This document shows, one piece after another, positions 39,411-51,933 of a stretch of DNA of 64,000 nt. The notes below the pieces were generated by a model. The model was not told the DNA's origin. It was given only the letters and a program-made list of their open reading frames with translations, and ran no database searches. The stretch comes from Theocolax elegans (Eukaryota; Arthropoda; Insecta; Hymenoptera; Cerocephalidae): the NCBI GenBank assembly GCA_026168455.1, contig CM047429.1, positions 51,963,027 to 52,027,026 on the forward strand, written 5' to 3'. Both the position numbers and the translations under genes were made by a program. Each line of letters starts with the position of its first letter. Positions within the stretch are counted from its first letter, which is position 1.

Positions 39411-41215
39411 ATAACTATTGATTTGATAAATAACTTTTACTTAAGTAATTGGAATATCTATATTCATTATGAATCCACTTTAAGCAAGCAACCTTTTTTA
39501 CATAATTTGTAACTAAATTTGAACTGATTTATCACGCTTAAATAATTTTATTAATTATATGCATTTATGATTAAAATCATAAAGCAAATTACAAATGCAA
39601 ATTGGTTATTTAGTAATAATGGAAAATAGATGAAGCATTTTATAAAAGCATATATTTATTTCATTCCTAAATTATGCTTTACAATTAATAACTTTATAAT
39701 CCAAATGGTATTTTCGCTTGAAATATTTAAATACATTACAATAATACGGTATTATAATTAGTGTTATTTGTTAATTTATTAATATTATTACACAACAGAA
39801 AAAAATATCAAAAATTATCTAATTTTTTTATACTACAAACCTACGTCCATTTATATTTTAACCTATAGAAACATAATAAATAAAATGAAATTTTCAAATA
39901 AAATTGTTAAAATTGAATTTTATGTGAATAAGAACATTAAAATAGTGAGCAATTTTATTGTTATACGTAATAAAAATGTATTATAGAAAATATGTTTTAT
40001 CATTGTTTCTTAAATGGGTCGGGCGTGTATATATGAACTTCTATTGCGCAAATAGAGCAAAAACCTTGGCATTCACGACTGCAAGTGTGGGACGGTGCAA
40101 GGCAGAGCTATGAAGAGACAAAAAAACTGAGTAAGTAAGACGCGAGACAACAACTCTAAATATGAATACGAAAGTAGCTAGCTAGACATAAAATATTGAA
40201 GATAGAACAGGAAATTTATCCTTCGGGAATATGTATGATTTAAAACAAAGACGTTTATTCGCATTGCTATTATTTGTTACGAAAATCTAGAAAACCGGAG
40301 TTCATTTAACTTCGAAGTTGTGTAAAAATTATTGAGGAAAAGAGTTGTTAAATAAATTTGGTATTAAGATCAGCGTGTGCGCCTTGACGTTTGACAAAGT
40401 TGTATTATACAAAATATATTCTTATACGATTGGTCGATCAAGGCACGGGAGAACGCTTCGGAAGAAGAAAGTGCGAGCAAGCAGCAGGAGCAAAAGGAGC
40501 GAACAACACCAGGAAAGCAAAAGATCCAAGAGCACTTGGAGAAACGGCGTGAACAGAAAGCAGGCGCTTTCCGAAAAAAAAGAGAAGGTATAAAAGGGGT
40601 GGGAAGGGAGGGCGGTCTATTTCCGGGTGGGCGCACACGTGCCTCGTACATTTCTCGCAGAGTTGACGTGTCGGAAAGGGAGAGAGGAAACGTGGCAATC
40701 GCAAGAGCTGCCGGTGACACTCGTGAACTCGAGCGCGGATTGCCGTGCGCCGCTTTGTGTGTCATGGTCACTGAATCGCGTCACGAGTATCACCTCCTTA
40801 ACACGAGGGTCGCGGCATATATGCATATACGAGTCACTTCTCGGCGACAAAGGTCCGACCGATTGCGAGTCAGCCTGTCACGGCTCGCGGTTCCCCACAT
40901 ATCTCTCTTTACGACTTTCTTTCTCTCTACCGTTTCGAGTATATTGCTCGACGTAACGCGCTCTACGCAACACCGACTATGAATACACGATATGCTATTT
41001 CCTCGGATCGTTGCTTCACCAAATATATTTAAATACTTTGTCTCCCGATTCTCTTCTGAATATATTATCAAATCGTTTTTACCTTCGAACTTTACTTGAT
41101 TTTCTTATGCACATTCTCTCATATTTATTATATTTATAATGTTTTTAAGATGCTAAAATTAAGAAGTACACCGAGAATAAACTGTATAGCAATATTTACA
41201 AAAAAATATAGTAAA
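39411..41215. repeat. 1.81-kb tandem duplication, copy 2
   Basis: Copy 2 differs from copy 1 by about a dozen visible substitutions and small indels (for example GGCATTAAG/GGTATTAAG, GTAGAAAAGG/GTATAAAAGG, TTTACAC/TTATTACAC). The mix of substitutions and indels suggests a true, fairly recent duplication. The right end is blurred around 41200-41220. Confidence 0.93.
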
Positions 41216-41831
41216 GTATAATATAAAAAAAACAACCTGATTATTTTATTGATTGCACTATACTATGTCTAAACTACTTATAAACGCATACTTAAATCAA
41301 CCAACTTTTTTAGTACAATGGATCCAGTTGATTTATTGATATTCGACTGTATTTTTTACTATAATTCGATTAGTTAAATTTACTATTTATAAATATTTAA
41401 TATAACACCATAATTTTTTTTAAATATTTACAATTAAATGTTGTTACAATATATTATTGCAGTATCATTATTCCACTATACAGTATTGTTAAATATACTA
41501 TGTTTTAAATAAAGGTAATTGAAATTATTTATTAATCCTAATTAATATGTAGTACAATAAACTTAGAATTAACTATACATTGAAAGAGTATTGCTGGATT
41601 CAATGATAAATATAGATACTATATTTCCACAAATATTTTCGCTTATGATATTTGTTTTGAATTTTACCCCCAAAAAATCATGGTTTTTTAACTCAATCGA
41701 TTAAAAAATACATCAAATAAGTTTCTAATTATTTTTTTGTAAGAAAATGTGTTTCCGACTGTTTTTTAACAAAAAAATTGTTTTTATTCCACCATTTAAA
41801 AAAAACACAGTTGTCGTTCAACTAACCTTTT
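41216..41831. other. AT-rich intronic DNA
   Basis: Nothing visible apart from A/T runs. Confidence 0.6.
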
Positions 41832-41963
41832 GGGCTAAAGGATTATTAAAGAATTGACAAATTCAAATCATTATTCAGGGCCGGGCCTCCGATAATAACG
41901 GACTCCGGTTGTGAACGACGATTTGAAGTTGTCAATTTTTTAATAATTGTTTAACCCTAAAGC
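41832..41963. repeat. imperfect hairpin with GC-rich loop
   Basis: The left arm (41832-41869) pairs with the right arm (41920-41963). The best blocks are GAATTGACAAATTCAAATC against the reverse complement of GATTTGAAGTTGTCAATTTT, with roughly 80% pairing over about 35 bp. The 50-base loop is GC-richer and includes GGGCCGGGCC. It resembles a small MITE remnant. A hairpin RNA is conceivable, as it lies in the transcribed intron if the TSR gene model is right. Confidence 0.6.
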
Positions 41964-42650
41964 AAATTTAGCTCAATAAAGAGGTTTATGGATGGTTGGG
42001 TTATTGGGCTGTGCAAAAGCAAGTTGAAATTATGTTGTGTAATCGTGAAACAAATTACATAATAAACGTTTATCAACATTATGATAATTTTTATTTACAG
42101 ATGAGTTTATAGACATGGAGGATGAGGTGTTCTTTGATTTGTTCAAGACTAAAGAAAATCATCGAATCACAAGAAATAAAATTGTGTTGTTTAAAGGAAT
42201 TAGATTTGTGAATAGAATATTACATACATATGTGTAAAAGTGAAACTATGTACATTTTATAAACTGGATATAACTTGTTGTATAACAAAATAAAGTATGA
42301 AAAATAATATTTTAATTATCTTTTTTTCATACAACCGTATCTCAAAGTCTAACATATTATAAATTGTAGTAAATCTAAAAATTATGATGTATTTATAGTA
42401 ATTTCTTCTATTGATTTCTAACCTAACTTATAGTATTATTTAATAAAAATATAATATAGTAGATTTTGACAAATAAATATTTTTAAATACATATAGTTAA
42501 ATTGCAATTTTTTTTTGTAAACGCTACTTGCAATCTTCGTAAATAATTTTACCATAAGCTATTGCAGTATAGTTATTGCACTATATTTTCTAGGTAATTT
42601 TATAGTAAAATTAACCTTTTTTTTCTCAGTATAGATAACAAGTGACATAC

Positions 42651-42752
42651 CTGATTAGACTGATCGGTTTCGTAACTGCTGGCCGAGTTGACGACCTCTA
42701 GACTGTTCTCTATGGTGCTGTTATCACTTGCTACAATTCCCGATAGGAATAT
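42651..42752 (-). CDS. candidate upstream exon of the TSR/ADAMTS-like gene
   Basis: The minus strand has a TTTATTTTTTGTGCAG acceptor and a CAG/GTATGTCA donor around 102 nt. Only one frame is free of stops: 34 codons, reading IFLSGIVASDNSTIENS and then LEVVNSASSYETDQSNQ. It enters and leaves in phase 0, which fits the micro-exon at 9870-9904. It is rich in Ser and Asn, has an N-S-T glycosylation sequon (DNST) and has no cysteine. A short cysteine-free segment before the first TSR agrees with ADAMTSL proteins and disagrees with ADAMTS proteases, which have a Cys-rich disintegrin-like domain there. The first residues (IFLSGIVAS) could be the end of a signal peptide begun in an upstream exon. Exon status is well supported; membership of the TSR gene rests on strand, phase and order only. 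Confidence 0.62.
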
Positions 42753-44455
42753 CTGCACAAAAAATAAACATATTTTTATTGCAAAATATTTATATAAAAC
42801 TAGTAATTTATTTTAATCAAGTAAACATAAACTATATGATACGTATAACAATATTTCTGTTATAGATAAAGAATGCTTTGGCAAAACTTGTACGTAAAAT
42901 TACATACGTACACTTTTGTATTCAAATGTAAATACTTATAACTTATTGTTTCTTGTTTGTATATAGTGCTGGAAACTATATATGTAACTCGGTGTTTTTA
43001 GTATGGGAACAAAATTTTTCTATGTATTAACAACTTTTTTCATCGAATGACATTCATATCAATTTATGCTGAAACAGACTAAACTCTGCAAACTAGGTTA
43101 ATTGGATAAAAAAACTCATTATATATAGTTGAACGAAATTAAAGTTTGTACTTATATCAGGAATTATAACAATATTATCGCTTAACGCGCTAAAACTTTT
43201 AAAATTAAATATCAATATAAAATTTTTAATGCATACTTGATGCAGTAAACTAATATAAACTAATATACATTGATTTAGTTCATAATAAAAAAATTGTAAT
43301 TAACATAATTTAATATATTCTACTTTATAATACATTTTAATAAAGGTCGAATGATATTTATTGAAAATATTAAACTTTTTGTAAGTAAATAAACATAATT
43401 CACTATACTTTAAGAAATATTTGACCTCATTAGGCACAGCAAGACGTGTATAACTGCCTGAAATGATAACTTACCGATAACTAGGAATGTGCCCTTGGCA
43501 CGCGATTTAAAAATCATTTTTAATATTTTCTACTAAAAATTTGCAACAACTACTACGTTGCTACAAACTAATACATTACAGTTGTTCGATAATCATTAAA
43601 TAATTAATAATTTCGTACATATAGAAAAAAAGAAATCATTTCTTCCATTTGTATATCATCAAGTGAGAATGAAAGTAACCGATTACTAGTTATTTTGGCT
43701 TATATGTAGTCACTTTTCACGATTCCGTGAACGGCTAGCTCATAAAGTTGAAACAATCCGTACTCAAAATTTACAAGTGTTCGATACTAAAACTATTCCT
43801 GAATTTCTGTGAAAACGAATTATTGTCGGTTATCGGTGAATTGTCACTACAAGCAATTAACTATGTGTCAGTACAGCTCAACTAAAACTAAATTTAATTA
43901 CATCTATTTAAAAGTATATATTATGTCATTGAAGTAGTTTTGTAAGATCAATTTCAGGTAAAAATTAAACAACCAAGGTAAAAATTTTTATAGTAATGGA
44001 ATTAAATAAATATAACATCGATTAGGGTATACCAACGATTTAAGAAATTTCTTAATTGACAGTGACACGGTTCTTCTAGCGAGTGGGGTAATTAACATGG
44101 AACATGAATTCTCGTACGCAACGCGGACGAAAAATGCCAAAATTATTTAACGGTATAAGAGGAAACCGCATACTATGCGATGCCCGCGGTCATAATTTTA
44201 CAGACCGCGAGAGTCGTTTATTTATCAGAACCCTAAAATATGTGTATGAACATGTATCAGAAATGCCAATTAAAGGGTTCTACATGGCGTAAATCACCCG
44301 CCGACATCTTAATTCGATCTCGAATGACAGGATGCTACGACCTGTAGCGTAGGCTAACTCATTCTTTTTCTTCGTTTGTCTCTGGCGCGCATCGTTTCCT
44401 TCTAATTATATGTGAGATCGTGCGTAGGCAGCGTCAGATGTTATCAATTACATAC
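42753..44455 (-). other. intron or 5' flank upstream of the 42.7-kb exon
   Basis: AT-rich. A good-looking minus-strand donor (TATCG/GTAAGTTAT at about 43474) has no open frame of the needed phase behind it. A plus-strand 62-codon frame lies at 44104-44292. Confidence 0.4.
44104..44292 (+). other. 62-codon ATG frame, unknown
   Basis: The frame begins MNSRTQRGRKMPKLF and ends YEHVSEMPIKGFYMA. Codon composition is balanced, unlike the AT-rich surroundings. No family recognised, no splice sites needed or seen. It lies antisense to the TSR gene, between two of its candidate exons. It may be chance. Confidence 0.15.
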
Positions 44456-44513
44456 CTCTCTGACCCTTTCTTGGACACTGGCAACTGCATAGTTTAAATA
44501 CGGTTTTATAACT
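44456..44513 (-). CDS. weak candidate exon upstream of the 42.7-kb exon
   Basis: A strong donor (GAGAG/GTATGTAA) is preceded by 58 nt with a modest acceptor (CGTATATCAG). The frame that ends in phase 0, as needed by the exon at 42752, reads VIKPYLNYAVASVQERVRE and is open. The peptide has the look of an amphipathic helix, which is unusual for chance in this DNA. If joined, the next residues are IFLSG. It has no ATG in that frame, so a further 5' exon ending in phase 2 would be needed. An ATG in another frame (MQLPVSKK) would leave phase 2 and does not fit. I do not recognise the peptide. Confidence 0.33.
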
Positions 44514-46293
44514 CTGATATACGTTTCTATGAATAATCACGATATCAACGATTTTTTCGTTTTTGCTTTTCACTTTCGAAATGATTGATCAATTATATAT
44601 TATTAATCATATCGATTGTATTTAACGTGAAGTTAATTTGTTTAATTTTAAAATTTACGAATTCTATTCACGAGTATGAAATGCTAACATTATTAATGAT
44701 TCAATTAATTAAACATTATTTAAGCAATTATTAATTATTTTTATTGCATAATTAATACATAAAATTCATTGCAATATATATATATATATGACATTCCTAT
44801 TAATATAAATTTAAAGAATTTAAAATTTATCTTAAATGTAAAATGGATATAATTTTTAATAATCTACATTGTATATCTTTGTGTCAATACGAAAATTTAT
44901 GATCGTATTATATGGAAATAAAAATACATCATAGTGAGTATGTTTTATTAAACTTTTATGATGATAACCATAAAATACACGAAAGTAATATTTCAAATAT
45001 TATAATTTTAATGACCATTCTCACTCTAAAAACTGTAAAAGATGATCCGAAAAGTTATCTTGTTTGATCCCAAAAGTAAACTATTTAGTTTAAATAAAAG
45101 AATTGCAAAGTGCAATTATGTTCGGAAATAATTATAAACTATGTATAAAAAAAAAGTACCGCAGTATCCACGATAAACGTCCAACTTCCGTATTTTTTTC
45201 TCCGAGTTGGGCGCTCGTTTGCTCGATACGCACGCGATAAAAGTCGAACGCTTATTTATTAGTTGTACGAGCCGCGAAGGCAAAAGAGAGAGTATATACT
45301 CGAAAAATGATAAAATAAAAAGGAATAGGATGCAACAGATCTATACGTATATATTCGGCGCATTGCTGCTCGATCGTGCGAGAGTATATATATACGCATA
45401 TCGATCGCTATCCAAGCCAAGACACATATACACAAATATTGGGGGCGGATCATTTATACATCGGAGTTCGAAACGGCAATTCGTAGGTCTATATATGCAT
45501 TTATAACGAGATGCTCGTACGAATGCTGCAGGGTCAATTTTGCCGTTGACGCGTTACAGAAAGCTCCAGGCCACCGATAAGGTTTAATTAACGGCACACA
45601 GGATGGTTCGAGCATTCAACGCTAAAAATGTATCGGTAATGCACGCCATCGAATATCTTTCGTAGATGCACTTCTAGAAAATTATTGGAGGAAAAGAAAC
45701 CTCCGCGCGTTGAGAAGCCTCCGTTTTATCGGAAAAACTTTCGAGCGGCGAATCGTTGTATGCCTGAACAACTTCCGAAACTTGTATTTTTGTTACAGGT
45801 TACGCATTCGTACTTTTCAAACTGTTAATCAGGTTTACATACGGTGTATTAGTTACATTTTTTATGGCTTAAGAATTTTATTGGTTCTTTATTCAAGTAA
45901 AATAAAGTTCAAATATAAATCACATTTTATGCGCTTACACACTTTTCCTATAAATTTTTCCTGCACAAGTAAATTTTGAGATTAATAGCTACACATCGTA
46001 TTAATTATTCCCTTTAACATAATAAATAATATTATTATAAAGACTTAACAAAGTTAAAGAATGCAAATCTTTGTGTTCAAAAATAATTGTGTTTAACAAT
46101 ACTTTTATTAATTTATTTCTACTTACAATAATTATTTAAATCTATACAAATATAGTTCGCAAATGCTTTGTACTTGTTATTAAAGCAAATATTTGATTAA
46201 AAGAAGATTTACTTTGATTACAAATAGACAAACGATCCAAAGTTTTGAAAAAAGTTAAGTGTAAATATATAGATAGGATTAGAAAATTAAAAG

Positions 46294-46643
46294 TTAGCAG
46301 AAATTTTGCTTATAATTAGCATATTAATTTTATTAATTTTTTAGCAAAATATTTTCTAACATTTGTTTCTGCTATAACTTTGCACCAAACTAACAGATTT
46401 TCTTTTTAATCGATCCGTTTACTCTCAACATTTTTAAACTTTGGTACAATTATCTATCTGTAATCGTTTTGAAGTATAAGCAATCAAAACAAATCATCTT
46501 TTTCGGAAATTTGCTTCGTAAAAATGATTATCTAGGGCTCTGCCGTTCATCAAATTTTCATATTACAAAATATTTATTATCCTACAGTTAACGTATATGA
46601 TTCGTGTACGAAAAACATAAGATTCTTCTTGTGAGTCCGATTG
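46294..46643. mobile_element. half-copy of the palindromic element family at 10231-10916
   Basis: This aligns with the centre and right arm of the 10-kb element: GCTATAACTTTG, TTTAAACTTTGGT, AAAATGATT-CTAGGG and the outer end CTTGTGAGT. Only a short remnant of the left arm survives (GTTAGCAGAAATTTTGCT against AGCAAAATATTTTCTAAC). It confirms that the palindrome is a dispersed family and helps to fix its terminus as ACTCACAAG. Confidence 0.65.
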
Positions 46644-49600
46644 AATATTGGTATAGCCATTTTACTATAAATGAAATATGTGCAACGTACACATACATGG
46701 AGTGTAATATATACATTCAATAATTTAATTGCATTATTTATTTAATTTAAAATATAGATTATAACAATTAGATAAATTGGCATTTAATCATTATCATCCA
46801 TCGGTGCTCTCGAGTTCAAAACGTTCGTCATTTTGTAAAAGGCCACAAAGTCGCATCTAAAGATCAGCCCATTCGAAAACCAAGAGAAGAAAGAGAAACG
46901 AAAAACGATTTCGAGAGATTTACAACGACAGAGAGGTAAAAAGAAAGAAAGGGTGAAGACCAAGCCCGAGGATTTTAATATACCGAAAAGACTATAGGCG
47001 TTCAGTAGCCGTTCGGTAACACGAATCCGTACTTTGCGTGACGGTGCGAATATAAAATTAATTCGACGATACAAGGGAAACGTGTGGGTAGTAGACAAGT
47101 CGACGCGCCGTTCCGGTTGACTTCGGCAGATATTTATACTTTGAATAAAACGCGTAAGCGGGGTAGAGTATAACGAATTCCTTTTCAAAGGTAACTGAAG
47201 AATTTTTTTATTACACGATTTTAACGCTGTACGGAGTTACTGATAATCTCGACAAAAGATTTTATAAATATTATCTTTTCATAGAATACGTTTCCTCTAA
47301 ATAATTTACCTATACGTGTATATTCCTGTATCGTGGATCTATTTTTTTGTACATGTGTAACTGTATGAAATTAGTCGGTATTCAAATTCAATAAGTTGGG
47401 TATATTAATATTTTACTAAACGAGTAAATGCATATATAATATTTTATGAGTAAAATTTATAAAAAATTCGTTTAGATGTTAAATTGTATGTAATAATTGA
47501 TGGTATTTACAACATATATGTATGTTTGCTTTAATAGAATTCTAAAACAAAAGGAAAGTTTAAGATTAAACTGATAAATGGTAATAATCACTTATAAGTG
47601 TTGTGTGAATAATTGTAATTATTACTAAGGATTCAATTTTAAGAAAATTGATTTCGCCAATGATCAAACTCAAGTTATAAATGTATTTTCTATTCGATGA
47701 AGATAAATAGGAATCTTCATATCAGTAAATTCGATCGATACGAATATTAAATCTATTAATTCAATTAGAACACAGGCTTGTAAAAATTAGCATATACCTT
47801 TTGCATAATTCATATCGTTTGCACCGAAAATCACGATTGATGGATTTGACTTTTAATGTAATCTATATATATGTACGTTACGACACGTTTTTCATGCGGT
47901 ATATTTCAATAAATTCAACAATACTTTTTCACTTGTAAAATACAAGTTTAACGTCGATAAGGCAAGACGCACTAGAGATGAAAGTAGAAAAAGCATAAAG
48001 CATCAATCTCTTCGTTATCGCGAGCGTGAAAAATGCGGCCTTGCACACGTTCATACCGCAGGAAAAAAACGCGTCGTTTTCCATTAACCAAAGAGTAGGC
48101 GGCTGCTAAAGCAATTTAGAGACGCAAATGCGCCGGTAGATAAAATTGTCAAGAGTTTCGTATGGGGTCCTGCGCTGTAACGAACGAATCAATTTTCTTG
48201 GCACAGAAGAGCCTCTATCTCTTTGAATGGACTGAGCTATATTTGTTTTGACTAGCATTACTTTCCTTCGAGTCGTCCAAGTATTTAGATTCCTTACGAT
48301 AATGTGCATTATAATTAATAGATTTTTTCAATTTATACGTTTCACAATTTTATTTATTACGTTATATTATAATAAAATTTGTATATAAAACGAATAGCAT
48401 AAAATAGTATTGAGTTATGTTTATTTAATTATGCATAAGTATATAAATATTTGTGAATCAAATGATCGTCACATTATTTCGCTCAATAGAATATTTTTTA
48501 TTTGTATATAAATAAAATTTATTCTATTTAAGATGAAATAGTGTGCTACTTACCCACGAAAATAAATATTAAAATATAAATTAAAATTTTAAATAATTAT
48601 CGTAATGCTGGGAATGAGAATTGGCTTATACGCCCATAAAAACTCAACCGCTACATAAATTGTTGAAACCTCCCCATTAATTTCCCGAAACGTAAACACT
48701 CCTGACACTAAAACAGACAATCTGAAAGCAATACCCCATAAATTCTCCAAAAAAAGGGAAGAAAATGGTATAACCGAAACAATATAAACGCCGATATATA
48801 TATGGGTAATAATCATCGAAAAAAATCTAAACGATCGGCATAGGCCTCCATAACAAATTCGAGCCGATAGAAATCCACCGTGTGGTGTGTATAAAGTTAC
48901 ATTCGGAAACTCATCGGAGTCCTTCGAAGCTCATCGTTTTTCCATTTTGTGTTTGGTCAATCGCTGAAATCATGAAAAACCAGAGACCGGTCGCTTCGTA
49001 ATTTTTCCTTGATTTGACCCCCTGTATGCGCGCCCCACCGTAAATTACAACAAAGGCTCGTAACCCAAAATTTTTATCGCCTCGCACGAGGCTTCTCCGC
49101 CTATATGCATTATAGATATATATATACCGCGCCTGGGCGCTGCATATATATACACACGTAAGAAGAGGAGGTGCGCCTAATCATACGGGATGCCTCGAGG
49201 AGAATAGATTATTTGGCGTGAGTCTCGTTTAACTTCCCTTTTTTGTTTTGTTTTTATTACGCTCGGTTGCTTTTAAGTACGGATCAGACGAAACGCGTGC
49301 ACGGACACACGGTTTCGCCCTCTAAACTCGGCCCGCCCAGTAGAACTCATCAGATAGGATCTCCCTCTTTCTCTCGAGTATATAGTGTACGTCGGACCTC
49401 CCGGCAGGTCAAAGGTGTTTCTCTCCTGTCTCAGTCTTCGTGTCCGCGAGATCTTAAACACCCGGGCTAAGTATATATACGCAACGAGACGGAGTAGAGC
49501 TTCCTATACCTCCCTTGACTCCTCTTTCTTACGCGCTCGTTCGTCTTATCTCGGGTGTAGCATCTTATATATACTCGACTCCCGACGAAACCGAGGATGA

Positions 49601-50333
49601 AAGCCGAACAACCAACTATACACGGAGACGAGGATAAAAACCCACCGTAGAACGGATAAAACGAGTGTTCGGCCATTTTCAATTACTTTCCGGAAAAAAA
49701 TCTCGGTGTGGCTTTTCCTTCGTTTTTACTACAGGGTGTATATATATGCTACCTAACATCTTAATTCTTTGAACCGTTGATTTTACTTTTTCTTACTACA
49801 CAATATTACATCTTTATATAAACTTTACCACTTTTCTCAAAATCAATTAATATCATTATTTTTTTTTTTTCATTATATTTCTTATATTTCGTATATGGGT
49901 ATACACTTTGTCGGGTTTTTAAAAGAACACGATCAAATTATCGGTCAATTACAAAGGATTTATTATATAATACCTCCATTGAAATTAAAAAGTTAAATTT
50001 TGTAAAAGCGCTCAAATCAAATTAACAATATAACTTTTAATTGCATTCAGTGGTACTTTATTATACATCAATCTATTAAACTATACTTATTATAACTCGT
50101 GCCCATTTAAATTATAGCAATGTATCATTTTTTTATCAAAATGTTAATATTAAAAATAATATTATATTTTAATATAAATGAATAATTCTATTTACTTTAA
50201 AATAATTGCGCACAATTGAATGAAAAATGTACAAAAAGCAATAACTTTTATTTTATCTTTATTCACGGAAACTACATTATTCTGTCGTTAAATTTACGGT
50301 AAATTTTTCTGAGAAAGAAAAAAAAAGTGTATC

Positions 50334-50344
50334 GGGGGGGGGGG
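50334..50344. repeat. G11 homopolymer
   Basis: Run of eleven G on the plus strand, followed by an A-rich stretch. Unusual in this AT-rich DNA and a likely place for sequencing length errors. Confidence 0.9.
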
Positions 50345-50999
50345 AAAAAGAATTTCAAGGAAAGATGAGCAAAGGATGGTAATAAATTACACGTTCGCGT
50401 AAAGTAAACATATCCCCAATTGACGCATTGCGGCATCTCGTTGTTTTTGACAGAAGAATAAAAGAGGATCAAGAAAGCGGCGCCAAAGTGAATGGCGCGA
50501 CGCCTCCTGTGCCCGTTCGGTTTCACATTTTCGATTTACTGAACATTATTGTGGGAAAATGTCACCTACTGATATAGTCTTAGAAGACAAAGTTTTAACC
50601 TCGTCTTTCAATTTCATTTTTTAGTACTATACATAGAAGAGACGGAATAAATTAAAAATTAATACTTATTGATAATGTAAGCTTTTTATAATGTTTAAAT
50701 AAAATATTTTAATTTAGGGATTCTAGGTGTATCAAGTAATAAAGTCTAATTAAGTTGGTACAATTGTCCAAGTAAGGTCAATTTATAATAAGCTATATTT
50801 ACGAAGCAACATAATATATTTAATGAAATGATTATGCACTTTTGCGTAATTAGATTACTCTAAATTATTGAAATTTTTATCTTGAAATTGTTAAGTTTAC
50901 AGATTTAACTTTACTGCTAAAGTGATGTATCTACAAATAAGGCTACTGAAATAAGGTAACTGCTCATTGATTAAAATACATTAACATAAAAAAACTGCA

Positions 51000-51017
51000 T
51001 ATATATATATATATATA
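51000..51017. repeat. (TA) microsatellite, left flank of the 51-kb element
   Basis: Alternating TA directly abutting the inverted-repeat element. Confidence 0.9.
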
Positions 51018-51857
51018 TGGGTGGTTCTCTGTGACATCGAAGATGAAAAAAATAAATATTGCTATAACTGTGGGAATATGTTTTAGAGGTATCCAGAAGT
51101 TCTCCTGAATTTTTTCAGATTTTTTCTGGGCCATTATTTTAAGTTACAGAGAGTCAAAGTTGACATTTTAGCACTTTTTTGCATTATATGCCCATTTTCA
51201 TGAATTTTTAGCTCCCAGGGGATGCATTTTTCACTAAAAACATAAGTATGACTTTTTTTGTAAAATTTTTCGAACTTTTCATTAAAAATACTTTTAAAGT
51301 AAAATTTTTTTGCAATGATCATGCTACTAGATTCATCGTTATAAGGCAACAAATATACATTTCTATTAATATTTCGGGCACTTTTCCCGGATATTTTGAC
51401 CATAAGTGATCTTAATGATTTAGACCCACTCTGGAAATTTTTAGACAGTTTCTGACTATAAAAAGACATCTTTTAGACAGTATTAGGTTACCAGAGTCCG
51501 GAGCAGAATTGCTGATTTTCACTTTTCACTATTTAAGGTTTAAATGGCTTACAAGAGTGTGACAGCATACATTTATGTCTTTAAAAGTATTTTTAATGAA
51601 AGGTTCGGAAAATTTTACAAAAAAAGTCATACTTATGTTTTTAGTGAAAAATGCATCCCCTGGGAGCTAAAAATTCATGAAAATGGGCATATAATGCAAA
51701 CAAGTGCTAAAATGTCAACTTTGACTCTCTGTAACTTAAAATAATGGCCCAGAAAAAATCTGAAAAAATTCAGGAGAACTTCTGGATACCTCTAAAACAT
51801 ATTCCCACAGTTATAGCAATATTTATTTTTTTCATCTTCGATGTCACAGAGAACCAC

Positions 51858-51860
<3 letters not shown>
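51018..51860. mobile_element. near-perfect long inverted-repeat (MITE/fold-back) element, 0.84 kb
   Basis: The left arm (51018-51299) is the reverse complement of the right arm (51579-51860), with only about three mismatches in 281 bp by eye. The termini read TGGGTGGTTCTCTGTGACAT. A unique centre of about 280 bp separates the arms. It sits inside a TA microsatellite, so a TA target duplication (as for Tc1/mariner-type elements) is compatible but cannot be proved. High arm identity means a young insertion or gene conversion between the arms. Frames within the arms encode the same peptide on opposite strands simply because of the palindrome; no transposase. Confidence 0.9.

Positions 51861-51899
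<39 letters not shown>
51861..51899. repeat. (TA)20 microsatellite, right flank of the 51-kb element
   Basis: About 39 bases of alternating TA, the likely target of the preceding insertion. Confidence 0.92.
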
Positions 51900-51901
<2 letters not shown>

Positions 51902-51933
51902 CGTAAAGTAAATTAAAAAAAGTAAAAATTATA

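Larger units (their letters stand above)
9905..42650 (-). other. putative 32.7-kb intron of the TSR gene
   Basis: If 42651-42752 splices directly to 9870-9904 (phases agree, 0 to 0), this is a single intron of about 32.7 kb. It contains most of the repeats listed separately. Small exons could have been missed, as the micro-exon shows, so it may be more than one intron. Confidence 0.5.
44514..50990. other. non-coding stretch, no recognised gene
   Basis: AT-rich with balanced, CpG-rich patches at 45170-45780, 46790-47190, 47930-48260, 48600-49680 and 50270-50530. I searched these on the minus strand for a first exon with ATG, a hydrophobic signal segment and a phase-compatible donor and found none that is convincing. 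A TA run lies at 44775-44789 and a G11 run at 50334-50344. Confidence 0.45.

Noticed and set aside
43474..43530. Strong-looking minus-strand donor TATCG/GTAAGTTAT
   Set aside because: The frame that would feed the 42.7-kb exon has a stop two codons before the junction.
51134..51744. Matching peptides on opposite strands, 111 and 66 codons
   Set aside because: They are the same sequence read from the two inverted arms of the palindromic element, and their few differences change amino acids. No transposase features.
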